This document shows positions 35,904-42,735 of a stretch of DNA of 64,000 nucleotides, piece by piece. The stretch is from contig JBCCQN010000007.1 in assembly GCA_039024315.1 (NCBI GenBank), forward strand, positions 30,954 through 94,953. The letters run 5' to 3'. The position numbers and the translations under genes were made by a program. Within the stretch, counting starts at the first letter, position 1; each line of letters starts with the position of its first letter. The notes below the pieces were generated by a model. The model had not been told where the DNA came from, did no database searches, and worked only from the letters and a program-made list of their open reading frames with translations. This stretch comes from JBCAWW01 sp039024315 (lineage in GTDB: Bacteria; Bacteroidota; Bacteroidia; J057).

Positions 35904-38012
35904 CTAAGGAGTCCTGGCGAGGCGAAAGCCAACACTGCTGAAGTGCCCAACGGGCTGAGCACGATTACGATAGGAGACGCGACAGAACTCAGCAAGGCCG
36001 GGCCAACTGCCCCCGCGTAACACGCGAACGCCGGATGATGTCGGGCCAGAAGGATTGACCGTAAACCCCTTTTGGGCTAGCTCTGTATAATAATCGCTTT
36101 GGTACCAATCCTGGCACCATTCATAGACATTGCCGCTCATGTCCAAAAGACCGTAAGCATTAGGGACTTTTTGCCCCACAGGATGAGTTTTTGAGTCTGA
36201 GTTTTCATGAAACCAGGCGACGGCATTTTGATCATTGCTTCCCGAGAATAAAAAATCTTCCCCGCCGCGGGCGGCATATTCCCACTCTGCCTCAGTCGGC
36301 AGACGAAAGTTGCCTTCACCGAGTTCGTTCAGTTTACGAATATATTCCTGCACCTTATTCCAGGATACACTTTCTACCGGACAGTCCTCACAATCAAAAT
36401 TGGAGGGATTGTCCCCCATTACCGCTTGCCACTCTTTTTGGGTGACCTCATACTTCCCGATCCAAAAGTCATTGAGTTTCACCAGATGGACTGGTTTTTC
36501 GTTATTTTTTCCTTCATTACTTCCCATCTCGAACTCTCCTCCTTGGATCAATACCATCTCTGGGATTGGGAATTTCGAACCTGATGAGGTATCTATCTTC
36601 GCTTGTTGAGCGGAGCTATCCTGGGTAAACAATGTTTGCGCTTGACTCTGGGGACTTGAATTATCAGAGATCGCCCAAGCGCCCCAGATCAGTAATATCA
36701 ATCCTAAGCCGAGCCCTCCTGTTCGAACTGCGTTCCGTTCCCACCAAGGGGTTTGGGGTGGATTGATTTCAGTAGAAGTCGTTTCTGAAGATTCGCTTTC
36801 TTGTTTCTCCTGCTCTTCCTGAGCTTGCCTACGCTTTTCTTCTTCCGGTGCTTTTTCTGGCAGAAGAGTTGCACTTAACTTTTGCCAAGCCTCCGGCTCT
36901 CTTTCCGCTTCCCGGATACGCGCAATTTCAACCCGAGCCGCTTCTAAATAGGCACTATCTGGATACGTCTCACAAAAACGAATCAAGGCCGCCAGACCTC
37001 GTACTTTGGCTCGCTGAAAACGCTTTTCATCCTCTAAAAGAGCAAGCTGATCCAGGGCCTTTCCGCGATACGCACCACTTGGGCGATCCAGGTAGCGAGT
37101 ATAAGCACTAATGCTATGGCGCTTTTGGGCGATTCGCCAGGCCGCTTCATCCGCAAATCTCCCATCTGGCCAGGCTTTGAGAAAGCGCTCGTAAGCCGCA
37201 ATAGTATCACTCTGTTGAGTCCCATGCCAGTCCCGCTTTTCATTGCGTTTGGCGTGAAAGACAAACTGCCCTCCTCTGTGACCCACTCCATGCAGCGGTT
37301 GGCCGATCGGGGTCTGGTCAGAATTCCAGCTGACATTTTCGGTCAGGCGGTCAACCAGCCTCAGGGTATGAATGCCCTCATTGGCGTGCTCTTGCAGGAG
37401 TTGTAAGAGTTCACCCGCAAAGGGGCTGTTGCCGCCAACCTTGCCATCGAGGACTACTTCATTACGGCCAGAAGCGATAATCCAGCGAGAGGGATCTTTT
37501 TCTAGTCGAGATTGTGTGCTGTCCTTGCCCCTGACCAGCACCGCCCCCGAATAGCAAGAATCTACAATAAAGAGTACGTGGCGGGCCTGATTAGCCGCCC
37601 GCGCGATCTTTTGCAGGAAGTCGTATGACACATAGGTATCAATCGCCTGATAGTCAGCATCGACAGGTACCCAATAGCCTTCTTCCAGCACGGTATCAAA
37701 ATGACCATGCCCCGAAAAGAAAATAACCAGATTGTCCTCAGGTTTGAGTTTATTCAGCTGCTGCCGTAAGCGCCCGATGATCGCGCTCCGACTAGCCTCT
37801 TCGTCATAGAGGGTAGTCGTACGTTCTGGCTCAAACTGATAGCGTTCTTGCAGGAGTTGGACGAGGGCTTCGGCATCTCTGCGGGCATTGTTGAGTTTGC
37901 CGACTTTATGATAGTCATTGATCCCAACCACAAAGAGATGGTTCTTCCCCATGGGGACATTCGAAGCATTTTCCTCCTCAAAAAATAGATTCTTATCAGT
38001 GGTGTCGGACAT
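35904..38012 (-). CDS. caspase-like protease with TM and C-terminal FGE-sulfatase (SUMF1) domain
   Basis: 702 aa. A peptidase C14 (metacaspase-like) domain occupies ~20-250: HLFVVGINDY, the catalytic His in FFSGHGH (~His102) and the catalytic Cys in IVDSCYSG (Cys153). Then helical TPR-like repeats (~270-390), a Glu-rich linker, and one TM at ~432-450 (GLGLGLILLIWGAWAI). An FGE/SUMF1 domain runs from ~485 to 702 (MVLIQGGEFEMGSNEG, NVYEWCQDWYQ, VLRGGSWPGLAEFCR, ending GFRLARTP). The topology suggests a cytoplasmic protease controlled by an outer lectin-like sensor, though the orientation is inferred. It pairs with the adjacent NACHT-FGE gene. Confidence 0.85.
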   Translation of the reverse strand: MSDTTDKNLFFEEENASNVPMGKNHLFVVGINDYHKVGKLNNARRDAEALVQLLQERYQFEPERTTTLYDEEASRSAIIGRLRQQLNKLKPEDNLVIFFSGHGHFDTVLEEGYWVPVDADYQAIDTYVSYDFLQKIARAANQARHVLFIVDSCYSGAVLVRGKDSTQSRLEKDPSRWIIASGRNEVVLDGKVGGNSPFAGELLQLLQEHANEGIHTLRLVDRLTENVSWNSDQTPIGQPLHGVGHRGGQFVFHAKRNEKRDWHGTQQSDTIAAYERFLKAWPDGRFADEAAWRIAQKRHSISAYTRYLDRPSGAYRGKALDQLALLEDEKRFQRAKVRGLAALIRFCETYPDSAYLEAARVEIARIREAEREPEAWQKLSATLLPEKAPEEEKRRQAQEEQEKQESESSETTSTEINPPQTPWWERNAVRTGGLGLGLILLIWGAWAISDNSSPQSQAQTLFTQDSSAQQAKIDTSSGSKFPIPEMVLIQGGEFEMGSNEGKNNEKPVHLVKLNDFWIGKYEVTQKEWQAVMGDNPSNFDCEDCPVESVSWNKVQEYIRKLNELGEGNFRLPTEAEWEYAARGGEDFLFSGSNDQNAVAWFHENSDSKTHPVGQKVPNAYGLLDMSGNVYEWCQDWYQSDYYTELAQKGFTVNPSGPTSSGVRVLRGGSWPGLAEFCRVSYRNRAQPVGHFSSVGFRLARTP

Positions 38013-38318
38013 CAGGATTTACTATCGAGCATAATATAAGAAATTTGTAGGCTATGGTGCTAAGGATCACAATAGCCTCAGTCTGTTTTGAAATCATCTC
38101 CATTGGTGTTTCTTCTGACCATCGAGATTTTCCTACTGCTTTTGACTCCCACAAAATCCCTTATCTTTGTTAAGACGATCCTGATATGGCCCGAAACCGC
38201 AATTTGTTCTATTCTGATGCTCCCGACAATTATATTCAACTGTGGTGAAATCATTTTCTTCGCCAGACGTGTAAGGATGATCATTTAGACTACAAAATCT
38301 CCTTATGTTTATCAATTA
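38013..38318. other. gap upstream of caspase-FGE gene
   Basis: About 300 bp without a convincing gene. An AGGCTAT/ATAGCCT inverted repeat (38049-38055 and 38072-38078) lies ~40 bp before the caspase start and may be an operator or part of the leader. Nothing else was identified. Confidence 0.4.
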
Positions 38319-38630
38319 CTATATACTAGCACTATTATCAAGACATTCAATGTAATCATCGGTAGCTTCTTCACATAAGATAAGAAGTTGATGAAGCAAT
38401 CTATTTACAGATGAATTATATTCTAGAACGGAGAGTAAATCAGAATTGAACTGCTTACTGATTCTTCGATAGCCTGCACTGATAACCAATATTTCACGTA
38501 AAGAATCGGATTGCCCTAAATGTTTTTTGATCCATCGGAGAGACATATCAATAGCTTCCTTCACTTGATCATTACCAACCAATCTGTGCATGGAATCAAT
38601 AAATATTTTGATATGTTCGTGAGGTGTCAA
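38319..38630 (-). CDS. small EAD11-like effector-associated domain protein
   Basis: About 103 aa from a TTG at 38630, or 90 aa from the ATG at 38591; the start is uncertain. The sequence follows the pattern of effector-associated domain 11 proteins: a helix with VKEAIDMSLRWIKKHL, then LVISAGYRRISKQFN, then NSSVNRLLHQLLILC. EADs are death-like adaptor domains that link sensors to effectors, usually as matching copies on two proteins. Here it is stand-alone, divergent from a sigma factor gene and near two FGE-linked effectors. The assignment is by eye and needs a profile search. Confidence 0.5.
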   Translation of the reverse strand: MTPHEHIKIFIDSMHRLVGNDQVKEAIDMSLRWIKKHLGQSDSLREILVISAGYRRISKQFNSDLLSVLEYNSSVNRLLHQLLILCEEATDDYIECLDNSASI

Positions 38631-38643
38631 AATAATGTCTTTG

Positions 38644-38736
38644 TATATGAATAATGCGTAACTGATTCAAATGTCTTAACAGAAAAAAATCATACTGGGG
38701 TTAAGACTTTTATACTGCTCACGCATTATTGATATA
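38644..38736. promoter_or_regulatory. duplicated 16-bp motif facing both divergent genes
   Basis: ACGCATTATTGATATA (38721-38736, plus strand) points to the sigma gene, and ACGCATTATTCATATA (38659-38644, minus strand) points to the EAD-like gene. 15 of 16 positions are identical. Each ends 13-29 bp before a start codon. The layout fits either a promoter recognised by the encoded sigma factor at both genes or a pair of operators. Confidence 0.55.
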
Positions 38737-38765
38737 AGGGCTCACTTTATACTAGCCCATAAATT

Positions 38766-39314
38766 ATGGATGACTCATTTGGCCATAATCAAATTCAAGG
38801 TTTGTGGAAGTCTTTCCAAGAGGGCGATGAAAGCTCACTAGGGAAGATTTATACTATCCTTTTCCCCAAACTATGTCTATTCGCGTATTCCTACACAAGG
38901 AAGAAGGACCTATCAGAGAATCTGGTGCAGGATGCATTTTTGAAGATACTAGAGAATGAGGCTACTGAGAAGATTTATGATATTGAGAAGTATCTAAAAA
39001 TCGGAATCTTCTTGTTATGGAAGACACATGATCGCAATGACAGAAATCGTAAAAAGCATTTATCTCAATACCGATATAATCAGAAGGATCAAGTTAATCC
39101 TAAGATCGAGGTGGATAAAGAGATAATGCAGGATACGATAGGTAGGCGTTTGAAGAATGATGATTCAAAAATCTTAAACCTTGTTGTTGAAGGGTACAGC
39201 AATAGTGAAATAGCAATTCTATTAGGTATCAACAATCGGAAGGTTATCAATAAGAAATATCAGATAAGGCAAAAATTAGAGAAGCTTATAGGAGGGCATA
39301 ATAATTCAAAATAA
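38766..39314 (+). CDS. ECF-type RNA polymerase sigma factor
   Basis: 182 aa. Region 2 is around residues 25-75 (LFAYSYTRKKDLSENLVQDAF) and region 4 is at ~125-175 (DSKILNLVVEGYSNSEIAI, LLGINNRKVINKKYQIR). Size and domain order are those of ECF sigma factors. The gene is followed after 2 bp by a membrane protein with an anti-sigma-like N-terminus, so the pair is likely a signal-responsive sigma/anti-sigma unit. It probably controls its own promoter and the divergent EAD-like gene. Confidence 0.85.
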   Translation: MDDSFGHNQIQGLWKSFQEGDESSLGKIYTILFPKLCLFAYSYTRKKDLSENLVQDAFLKILENEATEKIYDIEKYLKIGIFLLWKTHDRNDRNRKKHLSQYRYNQKDQVNPKIEVDKEIMQDTIGRRLKNDDSKILNLVVEGYSNSEIAILLGINNRKVINKKYQIRQKLEKLIGGHNNSK

Positions 39315-39316
39315 GA

Positions 39317-41077
39317 ATGAAACGACACGATTCGATACATGATACTTTACCTATTGAGGTTTTAGTGGATTACTTGGCAGGTGAAATGAGCGAAGAGGAA
39401 GAGGACGCTCTTGAAGAACTACTTATCAAAAACCCTGAAGATTATCGAGTACTTGAAGGTATTGAGTTATTCACTGAAAATGAAAATGTCGAATATGATG
39501 AAATGCTCTCTGCTCTTAAAGCCAAAGCGAATGATACACAATTCTTGAATCCAACTCCTAAAGAAGAAGAAAAGCATTACTTTTTTATCAATAAGACTCA
39601 GAAAAGTAGTAAAGCATTTAAATTATTGATTTCTGTTGCTTCCGTCGCAGCATGTGTGATTTTTTTGTTTACGATTCTCGCGATTGAAGCAGAAAAAAAC
39701 CGTGAGCTAGCAGAAAAAAACCGTGAGCTAGTAGAAAGAATCCTTGCCATAGAAAAGACTTCTATCAAGGCACTTGATACTAGTTGGCTTGCGCTAGTTA
39801 CCAGTCATGAGGCTTCATATAACAGCCTGATTACTGATTCTACTGATGTTTATCAGAGTATATTAAATCAGGAATCACCCTCGATACTTTCTGAAGGAGG
39901 AAGTCAAGCTCAAAAAGCTGAAGATGACGCATCTGGAATGATACATATTGAACTACCTAATGAAGACAGTCTCTATTTTTGTACAAAAAAATCATATGAA
40001 GTCTTGGATATTTTCGGTGGCACAATGAACCTAGGGGGTATAATTTTTCCAGATGCTTTTATGGCTACAAATAGATTTCCAAGTTATTCTGAGATTGTAA
40101 TTGATGACAAGCCAACACAAAAATTACCTCACACATTATCTTCAAAAGATAATCAACCCTTAGCTGCTGAAAAAGCAACGGATGCACAAGGTTCATTTAA
40201 ATTAATATATTCAAGGCCCCCTAAAACTGATTCTTTAATAGGTTGGGGTTTTGGCGACGAAGATGTATCACTTCAAAAGTTCGCAAGCCATACCTATACT
40301 GAAGATAGCAACTATGAGGTATCGCTTCAGATACATGATGCCAATAGTTGTGCAGATACTCTAACCAAAGCACAGTATGCCAGTCTCTCTTATCCTGTAG
40401 CAGACTTTGACAAGAGTACCAGTCAAGTCTGTCCTGGTACTTGTATTAACTTTACCGATACCTCAACTTCCGATACGACACTAGTAAGCTGGGTCTGGGA
40501 CTTTGGCGACGAAGAAACTTCAACTCTCCAAAATCCAGATCATTGTTATGCTGTAAGTGGTATCTATAATGTCAGCCTTACGATCACCAATATGCTTGGC
40601 TGCAGCGACACCGTTACAAAAGCTAATTTTGCCGAAATTCTTGAGCCACCCACAGCGCAATTGGCACTTTCTAGCCTCGAAAGCTGTGTACCATTTGCTT
40701 TGAGTTTCCAGGATCAATTAACTGATAATAGTTCTTCAGTAGTAAGCTGGGCTATGGACTTGAATAGTGATGGTTTGGTAAACGTGAATTATAGTTGGAT
40801 AGATTCTGCTGCTTTCACATCGCCAGATCGTGAAGTTTTGAAAAATTGGAATCTTGTTAGCGAGGTGGAATATATATCTAGTTCACCAGATTCAAGTTTT
40901 GTTATCTCTTCAGGTAATGGTTATATACTACTGCTGACTAAGAACTTACATAACAATGATAGTATTAAAAGAACATCCATAGAATTTAGCCTTGATAGCA
41001 TTCATAGGCTTGATAGTATACGCAAACTTGATGAATTACTGCATATACCTGAGTACAGAAAAGCCAAAGATCCCTGA
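39317..41077 (+). CDS. membrane anti-sigma-like protein with extracytoplasmic PKD domains
   Basis: 586 aa. The N-terminal ~75 residues look like an anti-sigma domain (LPIEVLVDYLAGEMSEEEED), then one TM at ~101-122. A short coiled coil is built from a tandem 21-bp duplication (AEKNREL repeated). The outer part has two PKD folds (GWGFGDEDVSL near 309 and WVWDFGDEETST near 394) and a degenerate third. The C-terminus is Ser/Asp-rich. PKD folds bind protein or glycan ligands, so this could sense a surface signal and release the sigma factor. No FecR domain was seen. Confidence 0.7.
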   Translation: MKRHDSIHDTLPIEVLVDYLAGEMSEEEEDALEELLIKNPEDYRVLEGIELFTENENVEYDEMLSALKAKANDTQFLNPTPKEEEKHYFFINKTQKSSKAFKLLISVASVAACVIFLFTILAIEAEKNRELAEKNRELVERILAIEKTSIKALDTSWLALVTSHEASYNSLITDSTDVYQSILNQESPSILSEGGSQAQKAEDDASGMIHIELPNEDSLYFCTKKSYEVLDIFGGTMNLGGIIFPDAFMATNRFPSYSEIVIDDKPTQKLPHTLSSKDNQPLAAEKATDAQGSFKLIYSRPPKTDSLIGWGFGDEDVSLQKFASHTYTEDSNYEVSLQIHDANSCADTLTKAQYASLSYPVADFDKSTSQVCPGTCINFTDTSTSDTTLVSWVWDFGDEETSTLQNPDHCYAVSGIYNVSLTITNMLGCSDTVTKANFAEILEPPTAQLALSSLESCVPFALSFQDQLTDNSSSVVSWAMDLNSDGLVNVNYSWIDSAAFTSPDREVLKNWNLVSEVEYISSSPDSSFVISSGNGYILLLTKNLHNNDSIKRTSIEFSLDSIHRLDSIRKLDELLHIPEYRKAKDP

Positions 41078-41338
41078 AATCGTCAGGAGTTGGGCATACA
41101 GATAATCTTGTCTTACTATTACATCTTATAGAAGCTATTTCACTCCTGATTACCGTTTCCTCATCATAGGATTTTGTCTTGCTAGGGCTACTTAATAATA
41201 TGAACTGCTCGTTGTTTTGCAACAGCTGGTCAATCGTCCATTTTGAACAAACCCACTCTCCTTTATCCTCTTCTTCTAATCCTTGTAGATGAAGTGATTC
41301 GAAAAATTTATCATGTAGAATTGAGAGAGAAGAAGCGC
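41078..41338. other. gap between anti-sigma gene and RHH gene
   Basis: About 260 bp in which no gene was recognised. It ends at a strong plus-strand terminator, which would close the sigma/anti-sigma transcript. Confidence 0.4.
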
Positions 41339-41374
41339 CTCCGTCCAGATGATTGGGCGGAGCGTTTTTTTATT
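41339..41374 (+). terminator. rho-independent terminator
   Basis: CTCCGTCCA / TGGGCGGAG is a 9-bp stem with one G-T pair and a 6-nt loop, followed by CG and a long T run. It ends plus-strand transcription before the convergent RHH gene. Confidence 0.8.
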
Positions 41375-41825
41375 TTTTAGGAAGGAGCTCTTCCTTACGC
41401 GCCATCACGGGGTCTACGCCCAAGTCCTCGAATAGCGGCAAGCGCGCGATACAAGCGATCACATCTTCAAATTCTTCTACTCCCTGATTGGTGGTGGCAT
41501 AAATCTTCCCGAAGGCCTGGGCGGCTTCCAGGGCCATGATGCCGGCTTCGATCACCTGAATGCGATTACTGTATTCGGGATGAGATTCGCTATTGACAAA
41601 CTGATCAATCTTGGCCCAGAGGGCATGAGTAATCCGCAGGCTGGAGGTCCGCTTGATGTAGGCGCCCTCTACTTTGAAGTCCTCGCCTGCGGGTAGGGGA
41701 TAACCATCTACCAATTTCGTGGGACCATCGTAGCCGATGGCCTGGACGTGCTGCCAGATCTCTTTGGCAGAGCCAAATTTGTTGTATTCAGGCGAAAGGG
41801 AGGAGTACAGCTGGTAGAGTTCCAT
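41370..41825 (-). CDS. RHH-like plasmid protein, possible tra regulator
   Basis: 151 aa, GC-rich like the tra operon. A segment in the middle (SSLRITHALWAKIDQFVN, RIQVIEAGIMALE) has the pattern of a ribbon-helix-helix DNA-binding domain. The rest is not recognised. It is divergent from the tra operon across a ~100-bp promoter region, the usual place for a transfer regulator or auxiliary mobilisation protein. Confidence 0.6.
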   Translation of the reverse strand: MELYQLYSSLSPEYNKFGSAKEIWQHVQAIGYDGPTKLVDGYPLPAGEDFKVEGAYIKRTSSLRITHALWAKIDQFVNSESHPEYSNRIQVIEAGIMALEAAQAFGKIYATTNQGVEEFEDVIACIARLPLFEDLGVDPVMARKEELLPKK

Positions 41826-41889
41826 AAAAAAATCACATCAGGATGAGAGACGAAGATAGCATAAACTTAACAGAATTTTGCCTGAAATA

Positions 41890-41919
41890 TTGACTATTAT
41901 ATTTTGTGTGATATATTTG
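41890..41919 (+). promoter_or_regulatory. Bacteroidetes-type promoter of the tra operon
   Basis: TTG at 41890-41892 and TATATTTG at 41912-41919 are separated by 19 bp and match the -33/-7 pattern of Bacteroidota housekeeping promoters. Transcription would begin almost at the ATG of the 44-codon ORF that follows. Confidence 0.45.
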
Positions 41920-41924
41920 TATAT

Positions 41925-42059
41925 ATGAAAAATAAACACATTGCCATTTTGCCAAGCAAAGACTATGGTCCCGAAGTCGCCCAATACCGACGTAGCCTAC
42001 GTCAAGTTGCGCCGACTTCTCCTCTGGTCCAGCGCATCCGGCAATACCCTCATTCTTGA
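41925..42059 (+). CDS. small basic ORF at the head of the tra operon, 44 aa
   Basis: ATG-initiated, Arg-rich product (VAQYRRSLRQVAPTSPLVQR) ending 2 bp before the traE start. Codon use resembles the tra genes. No family is known. It could be a leader peptide that couples translation of traE or a small regulator. If transcription starts where the promoter suggests, the message would be nearly leaderless. Confidence 0.4.
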   Translation: MKNKHIAILPSKDYGPEVAQYRRSLRQVAPTSPLVQRIRQYPHS

Positions 42060-42061
42060 TT

Positions 42062-42397
42062 ATGCACCTTTACAACAAACAAACACCATCCACACTGCAG
42101 AAAGGAGCGGCCAGTCTGCTCCTCTTCATGCTCCCCCTCATCAGTCAGGCCCAAAATACCGGCGGCAATCTGGCCGGAAGCCTCACCAGTGTCAAAGACT
42201 GGATCGTCGGCATCGTCAATGTTGTCTTCGTGATCGTCATGGTCGTCGGCGTCATCAAAGTGGTCGGCGGCTTTATCCAGGGCAATCCCAACGCAACCCG
42301 TAATCTGGTCTATCTGATTGTCGCCGCCCTCGTCTGGTTTGGCTTTAGTGTCTTGATTGGCGACTTCTCTTCTCTGGGCGCGATCGAAAATATCTAG
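42062..42397 (+). CDS. traE: TraE-like (DUF4134) conjugation protein, VirB2-like
   Basis: 111 aa from the ATG at 42062. It has a signal peptide ending near SQAQN, then two TM helices (IVGIVNVVFVIVMVVGVIKV and LVYLIVAALVWFGFSVLI). This is the small pilin-like subunit layout of Bacteroidota transfer systems. It would form the conjugative pilus or channel subunit. First of a compact run of tra genes. Confidence 0.82.
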   Translation: MHLYNKQTPSTLQKGAASLLLFMLPLISQAQNTGGNLAGSLTSVKDWIVGIVNVVFVIVMVVGVIKVVGGFIQGNPNATRNLVYLIVAALVWFGFSVLIGDFSSLGAIENI

Positions 42398-42399
42398 GC

Positions 42400-42735
42400 A
42401 TGCGTGTCTACAAAAGTCTGGAGCGCAAGTCCTGGGTTCTGGGACTGCCGCTCAACCAGATCGGCCTATTGCTCTGTCTGTTTCTGGTCCTCACCGTTGG
42501 AGGCAGTCTGCTCAGTGTCCTGCTGGCCCTGCCCTGGTGGTACTATCTGGCTAGCCTGGCACTGGTCCTCAGCCTCTATTTGCTCCTGCGCAAAGCCGCT
42601 AAGCGGCAGCACCCTGATTTTCTGCTTTCCTTTTTGTCCTACCGCTATTTCCAGCCTGATGAAATCGACTATGTTCTTCCCCCCCAAACGCCGGACGCTC
42701 CGTCAGATGATGCCCTATCTGGAGATCACCCATGA
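42400..42735 (+). CDS. traF: TraF-like (DUF4133) conjugation protein, VirB3-like
   Basis: 111 aa with two adjacent TM helices (LLLCLFLVLTVGGSLL and WYYLASLALVLSLYLLL) and a C-terminal tail with RYFQPDEIDYVL, as in VirB3-type proteins. It lies 2 bp after traE, and its 3' end overlaps the start of traG in another frame, as usual for this gene pair. It is an inner-membrane partner of the VirB4 ATPase. Confidence 0.8.
   Translation: MRVYKSLERKSWVLGLPLNQIGLLLCLFLVLTVGGSLLSVLLALPWWYYLASLALVLSLYLLLRKAAKRQHPDFLLSFLSYRYFQPDEIDYVLPPQTPDAPSDDALSGDHP

Noticed and set aside
38049..38078. AGGCTAT/ATAGCCT hairpin as a terminator
   Set aside because: No T run on either strand and a position upstream of a gene; noted only as a possible operator.
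42404..42658. N-terminal extension of the TraG frame
   Set aside because: It overlaps the whole traF gene in another frame and reads as non-protein-like Ser/Cys/Trp-rich sequence.
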